Shown piece by piece: positions 54,915 through 62,297 of a stretch of 64,000 nucleotides of DNA. The notes under the pieces were generated by a model. That model was given only the letters and a program-made list of their open reading frames with translations. It was not told the DNA's origin and did no database searches. Each line of letters begins with the position of its first letter. Within the stretch, counting starts at the first letter, position 1. Source of the DNA: an uncultured Ramlibacter sp. (GTDB lineage Bacteria > Pseudomonadota > Gammaproteobacteria > Burkholderiales > Burkholderiaceae_C); assembly GCF_936925435.1 (NCBI RefSeq), contig NZ_CAKZHQ010000019.1:53645-117644 (forward strand), read 5' to 3'. Both the position numbers and the translations under genes were made by a program.

Positions 54915-55913
54915 TTATTCGGCCTTGATGCCGCGCATGGCGATCACGCCGCCCAGCAGGGCCGTGTCCTGCTTGATGCGGTTGGCCAGGCCCTCGGACG
55001 AGGTGCCGGCCACCTGCCAGCCTTGCTGGAACAGCTTGGCGCGCACCTCGGGGCTGCGGGCGATCTCGCTGATCAGCGCCGACAGCTTGGCCACGATGGG
55101 CTTGGGCATGGACTGCGGCGCGCCGGCGGCGCTCCAGATCTCCAGCTGGAAGCCGCGAATGCCGCCTTCGTCCAGGCTGGGGTATTCAGGCACCAGCGGG
55201 CTGCGGTTGGCCGAGGTCACGCCGATGGCCTTGAGCTTGCCGGCGCGGATCTGCGCGGCGGCCAGCGCGGGCGGCAGCAACGACATCTGGATCTGGCCGC
55301 CGATCATGGCGGTGATGACCTGCGGGTTGCCCGGATAGGGGATGTGGACCGGGTCGATGTTGGTCTTGGTCTTGAGCAGTTCCATGCCCAGGTGGCCGAC
55401 CGAGCCCACGCCCACCGAGCCGTAGCTCCACTTGGTGCCACCGTTGCGCGCGGCCAGCAGGAACTCCTGCGTGCTGTTGCCCGGCGCGTTGGCCGGCACG
55501 GCCAGGATCAGCGGCGCCGTGCCGATCAGGCTGATGGGGGCGATGTCCTTGAGCGGGTCGAACTGCAGCTTGGGATTGAGCAGCTTGGCGATCGTCATGT
55601 TGCCGTTGACCATGATGCCGATGGTGTGGTCGTCGGTGGCCTTGGCGACGAAGTCGCCGGCGATGTTGCCGCCGGCGCCGACCTTGTTGTCGACGATGAC
55701 GGGCTGGCCCAGGGCCTTGGACAGCGGCTCGGCGATGGTGCGGGCGACCAGGTCGGGGGTGGAGCCGCCGGGAAAGCCGACGACGATGCGCAGAGGCTTG
55801 GTGGGCCAGGCGGCGGCCGGCTTGGCGGCGGCCTTCTGTTGCGCAGCTGCGCCGGTGGCGGCGGCGGCCAAAGCGAGCGCCAGCACGGTGCGGCGCAAAA
55901 CGGGTTGGGACAT
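54915..55913 (-). CDS. Bug/TctC-family tripartite tricarboxylate transporter substrate-binding protein
   Basis: A periplasmic receptor of 332 residues from the ATG at 55913 (MSQPVLRRTVLALALAAAAT signal). Hallmarks of the Bug fold are PTKPLRIVVGFPGGSTPDLV, GKALGQPVIVDNKVGAGGNI-like, then YGSVGVGSVGHLGMELLKTK and VPEYPSLDEGGIRGFQLEIW. No TctA or TctB membrane genes are adjacent, which is usual for the many orphan Bug genes of Burkholderiales; the ligand cannot be told. Confidence 0.92.
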   Translation of the reverse strand: MSQPVLRRTVLALALAAAATGAAAQQKAAAKPAAAWPTKPLRIVVGFPGGSTPDLVARTIAEPLSKALGQPVIVDNKVGAGGNIAGDFVAKATDDHTIGIMVNGNMTIAKLLNPKLQFDPLKDIAPISLIGTAPLILAVPANAPGNSTQEFLLAARNGGTKWSYGSVGVGSVGHLGMELLKTKTNIDPVHIPYPGNPQVITAMIGGQIQMSLLPPALAAAQIRAGKLKAIGVTSANRSPLVPEYPSLDEGGIRGFQLEIWSAAGAPQSMPKPIVAKLSALISEIARSPEVRAKLFQQGWQVAGTSSEGLANRIKQDTALLGGVIAMRGIKAE

Positions 55914-56030
55914 GGGGAGAATTCCTCGAGGGTTACAACGCACCGGCATCGCGCCGGCGCGGCAATGCTAACGTAGCGCAGCATTGTAAATTCGTAACAC
56001 ATTGCAGCGGCTCGCCGCTGTGCGGAAGGC

Positions 56031-57779
56031 TCAGAAATTGAGCGGCCGGATCGCCCGCTTGTTGTCCGCCGGCACGGCCAGCACCGCGTCACGCACCCAC
56101 TTGAGGATGGACGCCGCGTCGCGTTCGCCCTCGGGCAGAACGGCCACCACGATCTGGTACTTGAGCATCACCGTCGGCGGCAAGACCTCGGAGTGCTGCA
56201 AGCCCTTGGCGATGAGTTGCTGGGCTCGCGCCGTGGCATTGTCGCTGGTGGTCGGTCCTTCGAGCAGCACGGCGAACTCGCGCTCGCCGATGCGCGCCGC
56301 CATGTCGATGTCGGTGATGACGCGGCGCAGGTGCGAGGCCGTGACCACCAGGGCCCGTTCGCCGGCGCTGCCGCCGAACTCGGATGTGATGGCATCGAAG
56401 TTGGCGATCCTGATCACCAGCACGGCGAAGGAGTGTTTCTGGCTGCGCGCGCGCGTCAGCGCAGCCTTCAGCCGCCGCAGCAGGTGGCTCTGGTCGGCCA
56501 GGCCCGTGAGCGCGTCGCTGTGCGACAGCGCCGCCGCGCGCAGTTCGGCCTCACGCCGCCGGCTGCCGCGCAGGCTCAGCGCGTAAAACAGGATGGGCAT
56601 TTCCAGCGCTGCGCCGATCGACAGGCCGTAGCGGGTCAGCATGCTGTTGGGAATCAGGTTCAGGCCGCGGGCGACCGGGAAGATGGCCATCACCAGCACC
56701 GGCAGGAAGCCCAGCGCCACCAGGCGGATGTGCGGGTCGGTGCCTTGCACCCAGACCAGGGCGATCAGCGTGGCAATCAGCGCCAGCGCCAGCGCGGTCA
56801 GCGTCATCACCAGGGCGAAGGTGGCGCGCGACGTCGCGAACGTGTCCAGCGCCACGGCCGACAGCAGGGCCGCGATCAGGCTCCAGACGGCCAGATCCAG
56901 GGCGCGGGAGAAGCGCGCCGGTTCGGTAACCATCTTGACGAACCACAGGCCCAGGGCGGTCGACACCCCGGGCAGCACGAAGGTGGCGACCTCGTTCCAT
57001 CTGAGCCAGTCGTTCCACAGGTGCTGGGCGCCCACACCCAGATAGGCGACCTGTCCCAGGCTGAGCGACAGCACGTAGAGCGCATAGGCGCCGAAGATGC
57101 GGTCGCGGTAGGCGGCGGCGTTGGCGGCCGCCACCAGGGTGATCAGCGCAGCCAGCCCGAAGTAAGCGCCCAGCAGGAACTGCTCACTTTCACGCGAGGC
57201 CAGCAGCGTGGCCTGGTCGTAGATGGCGATCGGCACGGCGAAGTTGACCCGGGCATGCTCGATGCGCAGCCAATAGCGCACCGGCTTGCCGGTCTCGGCC
57301 GAGAGCTCGAAGGTGGGGACGCGGCCGGGCAGCGGCCATTCGGACACCGACTTGGTGTCGCCTGCTTCCTGCATATTCCAGTATCCGCTGGCCCCACGGT
57401 AGAACAGCTGGGCCCGGTCCAGGCCCGAGGAGGCCAGCTCCACGTACCAGCGGTCCGGCTGGGCCGCGACCGCGTCGAACTGGAACCACAGGGCCTTGCT
57501 GTCGACGCGGTACTGCTGGCCGGACTCGCGGCCAGCCCAGGGCAGGGCATCGGCGGCAGCCTCGACCTCGTCGATGCTGGCCTGGCCGGAAGCGTCGATC
57601 CAGTAGCGGCTGCGCCCGTCCAGGGACAGGGGCAGGGTGTCGTGCGACAGGACGATGGCGCTCGGGCGCGGGGTCTCGGTTGGCGAGGCGGCGCCTGGAG
57701 CCCGCTCCTGCGCCAGGACACCGCCCAGCCAGAACAGCCACAACAGAGCGACCCACCATCGTAGAGTTCTGCTTCTCAC
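56031..57779 (-). CDS. 7TMR-DISM membrane protein with a degenerate GGDEF domain
   Basis: About 582 residues from a GTG at 57779 (RSRTLRWWVALLWLFWLGGV signal); a start at 57815 is in frame but lies inside the rpoH terminator. A periplasmic 7TMR-DISM extracellular domain occupies about 40-170 (SLDGRSRYWIDASGQ, WYVELASSGLDRAQLFY). Seven helices follow at about 180-395. The cytoplasmic GGDEF-like domain starts near 415 (DALTGLADQSHLLRRLKAAL). The signature that should be GG(D/E)EF is GEREF at 498-502, so diguanylate cyclase activity is doubtful; a binding or sensing role is possible. Confidence 0.85.
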   Translation of the reverse strand: MRSRTLRWWVALLWLFWLGGVLAQERAPGAASPTETPRPSAIVLSHDTLPLSLDGRSRYWIDASGQASIDEVEAAADALPWAGRESGQQYRVDSKALWFQFDAVAAQPDRWYVELASSGLDRAQLFYRGASGYWNMQEAGDTKSVSEWPLPGRVPTFELSAETGKPVRYWLRIEHARVNFAVPIAIYDQATLLASRESEQFLLGAYFGLAALITLVAAANAAAYRDRIFGAYALYVLSLSLGQVAYLGVGAQHLWNDWLRWNEVATFVLPGVSTALGLWFVKMVTEPARFSRALDLAVWSLIAALLSAVALDTFATSRATFALVMTLTALALALIATLIALVWVQGTDPHIRLVALGFLPVLVMAIFPVARGLNLIPNSMLTRYGLSIGAALEMPILFYALSLRGSRRREAELRAAALSHSDALTGLADQSHLLRRLKAALTRARSQKHSFAVLVIRIANFDAITSEFGGSAGERALVVTASHLRRVITDIDMAARIGEREFAVLLEGPTTSDNATARAQQLIAKGLQHSEVLPPTVMLKYQIVVAVLPEGERDAASILKWVRDAVLAVPADNKRAIRPLNF

Positions 57780-57796
57780 GGCGGGAATGTTGCAAC

Positions 57797-57824
57797 AAAA
57801 AAGGCCCGGGGTCACCGGGCCTTT
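57797..57824 (-). terminator. Intrinsic terminator of rpoH
   Basis: On the minus strand AAAGGCCCGG, a 5-base loop and CCGGGCCTTT run into a T tract. It begins about 21 bases after the rpoH stop and lies just before the GGDEF-like gene. Confidence 0.9.
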
Positions 57825-57845
57825 GGTCTAAGTAGACGGGGGCGC

Positions 57846-58778
57846 TCAGGCGTAGGCGGCCAGCGCTTTCTTCATCTTTTTCATTGCCGCGGACTCGATC
57901 TGGCGGATTCGCTCGGCCGACACGCCGTACTCGGCGGCCAGGTCGTGCAGGGTCAGGCCGCCGGAGCCGTCGTCATTGACCTTGAGCCAGCGCTCTTCCA
58001 CGATACGGCGGCTGCGCGCATCCAGTTGTTCCAGCGCAGTAGCGATGCCGTCCGTTGCCAGCACGTCGCGCTGGGTCGCCTGGATCATGGCCGTGGGTTC
58101 GTGGTTGGTGTCGGCCAGGTAGGCGATCGGGCCAAAAGCCTCGTCGCCGTCGTCACCCGGCGAGGGGTCGAGCATGACGTCGCCGCCAGACATGCGGGTC
58201 TCCATCTCGATGACTTCCTCGCGCTTGACGTTCAACTCGCTGGCCATCAGGTCGATCTGGGCGTCGGTCAGCGTGTCGCGGTGGGTCTGGGCGTCGGCCT
58301 CGCTCTTGAAGCCCTGCTTCATCGAGCGCAGGTTGAAGAACAGCTTGCGCTGGGCCTTGGTCGTGGCGACCTTGACCATGCGCCAGTTCTTCAGGATGTA
58401 TTCGTGGATCTCGGCGCGAATCCAGTGCAGCGCATAGCTGACCAGGCGCACACCCTGGTCCGGGTCAAAGCGCTTGACGGCCTTCATCAGGCCGATGTTG
58501 CCTTCCTGGATCAGGTCGCCGTGCGGCAGCCCATAGCCCAGGTACTTGCGCGAGACGGACACCACCAGGCGCAGGTGCGACAGCACCAGTTTCCCGGCCG
58601 ACTCCAGGTCGTTGCCGTCCTTGAGCTTGCGGGCGAATTCCTGCTCTTCCTCAAGGGTGAGCATGGGCAGGCGGTTCACGGCCGAGATGTACGCGTCCAG
58701 ATTGCCCAGGGAGGGAACGACCGCCCACGGGTTGGCCACTGCCAGTGCCGTGTTTGAAGCTCCATTGAGGTGGGACAT
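57846..58778 (-). CDS. rpoH: Heat shock sigma factor RpoH (sigma-32)
   Basis: A 310-residue alternative sigma factor for heat shock promoters, from the ATG at 58778 ([20 protein letters not shown]) with an AAGGAGT ribosome site 9 bases upstream; starts at 58796 and 58808 are in frame but lack this. Region 2 is [20 protein letters not shown], and the RpoH box QRKLFFNLR at 143-151 identifies it as sigma-32 rather than another sigma-70 member. Region 4.2 is [26 protein letters not shown] operator lies 31 bases before the start, so HrcA repression is likely. Confidence 0.96.
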   Translation of the reverse strand: MSHLNGASNTALAVANPWAVVPSLGNLDAYISAVNRLPMLTLEEEQEFARKLKDGNDLESAGKLVLSHLRLVVSVSRKYLGYGLPHGDLIQEGNIGLMKAVKRFDPDQGVRLVSYALHWIRAEIHEYILKNWRMVKVATTKAQRKLFFNLRSMKQGFKSEADAQTHRDTLTDAQIDLMASELNVKREEVIEMETRMSGGDVMLDPSPGDDGDEAFGPIAYLADTNHEPTAMIQATQRDVLATDGIATALEQLDARSRRIVEERWLKVNDDGSGGLTLHDLAAEYGVSAERIRQIESAAMKKMKKALAAYA

Positions 58779-58809
58779 TGCAAGGACTCCTTCCATAGTG
58801 GGGACCATA

Positions 58810-58836
58810 TTAGCACTCGGTTAGAGGGAGTGCTAA
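58810..58836 (-). promoter_or_regulatory. CIRCE operator (HrcA binding site) upstream of rpoH
   Basis: TTAGCACTC, nine bases, GAGTGCTAA: a perfect match to the CIRCE consensus, including spacing. Read on the minus strand, TTAGCA of the first arm and TAATAT overlapping the second arm are 18 bases apart and could be the -35 and -10 of the rpoH promoter, so bound HrcA would block it. Confidence 0.92.
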
Positions 58837-58932
58837 GTGGCAAGTTCAATGACCACGATAGCAAATTACGGGTTTGCCCAGGTAAGCGAAAACCGTCACT
58901 TGAAAGGAGTTTTAATTATTTAAGGTTAATTT

Positions 58933-59400
58933 TTACCAGCGAATGCCCATCCGGGTGAAGAGGGCGGCCAGCACAAACAGCGGTCCCACCCACAGATAGC
59001 GCAGGTCCTCGAGAAAGGATGGCTTCTTGCCTTCGATCTTGTGGCCGACGAACTGGGCGATCCAGGCCGCCACGAAAATCGCCACCGACAGCGGCAGCAC
59101 GAGGCTGCCCATGGCATGGAGCAGGGCCAGATCGGCCACCGACAGCAGGGCCATGGCGATCAGGAAGGGGGCCGACAGGCGCGCGTAATAGACCATGCTG
59201 GCCGCCACGAAGGCGTAGGCCGCCCAGGGGTGCAGGGCGAACAGCAGGCCCAGCAGGCTCAGGATGATGAGCGGGATGGCCACGTAGTGGATGGCCTCGT
59301 TGCGCGGGTTGCGGTGGCTTTCGCCGTAGTGGGCCAGCAACTGGTCCACCTTGCGGCCGGAGAGGGGGGCGGCATGCGCCGCATTGCTCGTCGTGTCCAT
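58933..59400 (-). CDS. DUF962 / Mpo1-like membrane protein
   Basis: A 155-residue protein with four hydrophobic helices. The N-terminal LLAHYGESHRNPRNEAIHYV (His and Asn-rich, about 21-40) and the late VGHKIEGKKPSFLEDLRYL match DUF962, the family of the yeast Fe(II) dioxygenase Mpo1 that alpha-oxidises 2-hydroxy fatty acids. The four His positions that bind iron in that family appear to be present. Whether this protein has that activity is inferred. It lies on the minus strand with its own spacer from rpoH (96 bases, A/T-rich). Confidence 0.85.
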   Translation of the reverse strand: MDTTSNAAHAAPLSGRKVDQLLAHYGESHRNPRNEAIHYVAIPLIILSLLGLLFALHPWAAYAFVAASMVYYARLSAPFLIAMALLSVADLALLHAMGSLVLPLSVAIFVAAWIAQFVGHKIEGKKPSFLEDLRYLWVGPLFVLAALFTRMGIRW

Positions 59401-59453
59401 GGCTTGTCTCCTTGTAGTTTTGGAACAATGGGCTAATTCTGGGAGCGCGCCCC

Positions 59454-59798
59454 ATGCAAGACTGTAAAGAGTTTGACATTCTGAGTGTCACCACCACGGT
59501 GCCCTCCCTGACCGACGGCCAGCGCCTGGCGCGCCTGCTGGTGGAAAGCCGGCTGGCGGCCTGCGTGCAACTGGACCAGTGCCTGGTGTCGGTCTACCGT
59601 TGGCAGGGCCAGCTGTGCGAGCAGGCCGAGGTGCGGCTGAGCATCAAGACCTTGCCGGAATGCCTTGCGGCGCTGCAGGCCTGGCTGGTCGAGCACCACC
59701 CCTATGAAGTGCCGCAGTTCCTGGCCGCGCGCCAGCAGGCCAGCCCGGTCTATGCCCAGTGGCTGCGTGCGCAGGTCAGAGCGCCGGCGGCGGATTGA
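59454..59798 (+). CDS. cutA: Divalent cation tolerance protein CutA
   Basis: A 114-residue trimeric PII-like protein. VPSLTDGQRLARLLVESRLA and ACVQLDQCLVSVYRWQGQLC, followed by EVRLSIKTLPECLAALQAWL and HPYEVPQFLA, are the standard CutA blocks. Its role in metal tolerance is not well defined. It converges on ftsY with a 7-base gap. Confidence 0.93.
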   Translation: MQDCKEFDILSVTTTVPSLTDGQRLARLLVESRLAACVQLDQCLVSVYRWQGQLCEQAEVRLSIKTLPECLAALQAWLVEHHPYEVPQFLAARQQASPVYAQWLRAQVRAPAAD

Positions 59799-59805
59799 GG
59801 ACGCT

Positions 59806-60852
59806 TCAGGCCAGCAAGGCCAGGGCGAACTCGCGGGCGTTGAAGGTTTCCAGGTCGGCCAGTTGCTCTCCCACGCCGATGAAGTAGACCGGCACGGGCC
59901 GCTCCTGGGCGATGGCTGCCAGCACGCCGCCCTTGGCCGTGCCGTCCAGCTTGGTGACGATCAGGCCCGTCAGACCCAGGGTTTCGTCGAAAGCCTTGAC
60001 CTGGGCCAGGGCGTTCTGGCCGGTGTTGCCGTCGATCACCAGCAGCACCTCGTGCGGCGCGGAGGCGTCGGCCTTTTGCACCACGCGCTTGATCTTCTTG
60101 AGTTCTTCCATCAGGTGCAGCTGGGTCGGCAAGCGGCCCGCCGTATCGACCAGGACCACGTCCTTGCCGCGGGCCCGGCCGGCGGTGACGGCGTCGAAGC
60201 TCACGGCCGCCGGGTCGCCGCCCTCCTGGCTGACGATTTCCACCGTGTTGCGGTCGGCCCAGACGGCCAGCTGCTCGCGCGCGGCGGCGCGGAAGGTGTC
60301 GGCGGCGGCCAGCAGGACGGTCGCGCCTTCGCCCGCCAGATGGCTGGTGAGCTTGCCGATGGAGGTGGTCTTGCCCGCGCCGTTGACGCCGGCCACCATG
60401 ATCACGGTGGGCTGGTGCTGCCCAATCACCAGCGGTTTTTCCAGCGGCTTGAGCAGCTGGGTCAGCGCATCGGCCAGGATGTTCTTGACCTGCACCGGGC
60501 GGGTCGCGCCGCTGGCCGCCACCTTGCGCCGCACCTCGTCCAGCAGGTGCTGCGTGGCCTTGACGCCGGTGTCGGCCATCAGCAAGGCGGTCTCCAGTTC
60601 CTCGTACAGGGCCTCGTCGATCTGGCCACCGGTGAAAACCTGCGAGATGTTCGAGCCGGTCTTGCGCAGGCCGGCGCTCAGGCGGTCGATCCAGCGCTGG
60701 CGCTCGGGCGCCGGGGCCGGCGGCGCCGCCAGGTCCATGGGCTGGACCAGGGCGCTGCCTATCAGTCCGCCGGCCGGCGCAGGGGCGGGCCCTGCGGGCT
60801 CTGCAGGTGCTGCGGCAGGCGGCGCCGGTTTTTTCTTGAAGAAACTGAACAT
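59806..60852 (-). CDS. ftsY: Signal recognition particle receptor FtsY
   Basis: The SRP receptor GTPase that docks ribosomes at the membrane translocon, 348 residues from the ATG at 60852 (MFSFFKKKPAPP). A short Pro/Ala-rich acidic-poor A domain (to about 45) is followed by the NG domain. GTPase motifs are GVNGAGKTTSIGKLTSHLAG (P loop, about 149-168), DTFRAAAREQL, VDTAGRLPTQ, TKLDGTAKGGVLAAIAQERP and FIGVGEQLADLETF. It is divergent from the M16 peptidase gene with a 29-base spacer. Confidence 0.95.
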   Translation of the reverse strand: MFSFFKKKPAPPAAAPAEPAGPAPAPAGGLIGSALVQPMDLAAPPAPAPERQRWIDRLSAGLRKTGSNISQVFTGGQIDEALYEELETALLMADTGVKATQHLLDEVRRKVAASGATRPVQVKNILADALTQLLKPLEKPLVIGQHQPTVIMVAGVNGAGKTTSIGKLTSHLAGEGATVLLAAADTFRAAAREQLAVWADRNTVEIVSQEGGDPAAVSFDAVTAGRARGKDVVLVDTAGRLPTQLHLMEELKKIKRVVQKADASAPHEVLLVIDGNTGQNALAQVKAFDETLGLTGLIVTKLDGTAKGGVLAAIAQERPVPVYFIGVGEQLADLETFNAREFALALLA

Positions 60853-60864
60853 TGAAAGGCTTTT

Positions 60865-60882
60865 TAGAATCACACGATTCTA
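60865..60882. promoter_or_regulatory. Inverted repeat in the ftsY / M16 divergent spacer
   Basis: TAGAATC, ACAC, GATTCTA: a perfect 7-bp inverted repeat in the 29-base spacer, running into the first base of the peptidase ATG. Each arm contains a -10-like TAGAAT on its own strand, so it may form back-to-back -10 elements. Confidence 0.4.
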
Positions 60883-62288
60883 TGAAACACCTTCTGTCGA
60901 GCTTGCGCAGCGCCTGCATCCTTGCGTTTGCTCTCACCCTGGCGCCCGCTGACGCCCAGTCTGCAACCCCCGTCCAGGCCGAACAGTTCCAGCTGGCCAA
61001 CGGCCTGACGGTCATCGTCAAGCGCGATCCGCGCGCGCCCACTGCCGTCCACATGCTGTGGGTGCGGGTCGGCTCGATGGACGAGGTCGACGGCACCAGC
61101 GGCGTTGCCCATGTGCTGGAACACATGATGTTCAAGGGCACGGCGAGCCTGCAGCCCGGCGAGTTTTCGCGCCGGGTGGCGGCCCTGGGCGGACGCGAGA
61201 ACGCCTTCACCAGCCGCGACTACACAGGTTACTTCCAGCAGATTCCCGCCGGCCGACTGGAAGACGTGATGCGGCTGGAGGCGGACCGCTTCGGCGGCAA
61301 CCGCTGGCCGGACGAGGAGTTCAAGCGCGAGCTTGAAGTGGTCAAGGAGGAGCGGCGCATGCGCACCGAGGACTCGCCGCGCGCCGCGCTGTACGAGGTG
61401 ATGAACGCCGCGGTCTTCCAGGCCTCGCCCTACCGGCGGCCGGTGATCGGCTGGATGAGCGACCTGGACGCGATGACGCCGCAGGACGCACGTGAGTTTT
61501 TCGCGCGCTGGTATGTGCCGGCCAATGCCACCGTGGTGGTGGTGGGCGATGTCGACCCAGCCCAGGTGCGCCGCCTGGCCGAGAAATACTACGGCGCCAT
61601 CCCCGCGCGTGCCGTGCCGCAGCGCAAGCCGCGCGAAGAGCCGGTTCAGGCCGGTATGCGCCGCATCGAACTCAAGGCGCCAGCCGAACAGGCCTATGTG
61701 GCGCTGGGCTTCAAGGTCCCGCAGTTCAACTCTTTCGACCCGTCGCCGCAAGCCGATGAGGCGCTGGCGCTGACGGTGCTCAGTGCCGTGCTCGATGGCT
61801 ATCCCGGTGCCCGGCTGGACCGTGCCCTGACCCAGGGCGCCGACCGCGTGGCCGACAGCGCCGGCGCCGGCAACGGCCTGTGGGGCCGCGGGCCGCAAGT
61901 GTTCACGCTGGACGGCGTGCCCGCGCCCGGCAAGACCGCCGCCCAGGTCGAGGCGGCCTTGCGCGCCGAGGTCGCCAGGGTGGCCAGCGAAGGCGTGACC
62001 GAGGCCGAGCTCACCCGGGTCAAGACGCGCTGGATCGCCGCCGAGGTCTACAAGCTCGACTCGGTCATGAGCCAGGCGCGCGAACTGGGTGCCTACTGGG
62101 CCCTGGGCCTGCCCATGGATGCCGGCGAGCGCCTGATCCAGCGCCTGCGCGCGGTGACGGCCGACCAGGTCAAGGCGGTCGCCGCCAGGTACTTTGGCGA
62201 CGACCAGCTCACCGTGGCCACGCTGCTGCCCCAGCCTGTCGACAAGAACCGCAAGCCGCGCACGCCCCCGCCGGGCTCGCGCCACTGA
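60882..62288 (+). CDS. M16-family zinc metallopeptidase, catalytic partner
   Basis: A 468-residue exported peptidase from the ATG at 60882, with a signal peptide (LRSACILAFALTLAPADA). The inverted zinc motif H-x-x-E-H is intact in GVAHVLEHMMFKGT (about 81-94), with the distal Glu in ELEVVKEERRMRTEDSPRAA. It lacks a clear R/Y substrate-binding motif in its second half (the region reads YPGARLDRALTQGADRVADS). A second M16 gene with complementary features follows after nine bases, so the two probably form a heterodimer in the periplasm. Confidence 0.92.
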   Translation: MKHLLSSLRSACILAFALTLAPADAQSATPVQAEQFQLANGLTVIVKRDPRAPTAVHMLWVRVGSMDEVDGTSGVAHVLEHMMFKGTASLQPGEFSRRVAALGGRENAFTSRDYTGYFQQIPAGRLEDVMRLEADRFGGNRWPDEEFKRELEVVKEERRMRTEDSPRAALYEVMNAAVFQASPYRRPVIGWMSDLDAMTPQDAREFFARWYVPANATVVVVGDVDPAQVRRLAEKYYGAIPARAVPQRKPREEPVQAGMRRIELKAPAEQAYVALGFKVPQFNSFDPSPQADEALALTVLSAVLDGYPGARLDRALTQGADRVADSAGAGNGLWGRGPQVFTLDGVPAPGKTAAQVEAALRAEVARVASEGVTEAELTRVKTRWIAAEVYKLDSVMSQARELGAYWALGLPMDAGERLIQRLRAVTADQVKAVAARYFGDDQLTVATLLPQPVDKNRKPRTPPPGSRH

Positions 62289-62297
62289 GAAAGCACC

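Noticed and set aside
58850..58870. GATAGC next to rpoH as another repeat copy
   Set aside because: No ACGGGGGCTG block or other shared segment follows at the expected distance.
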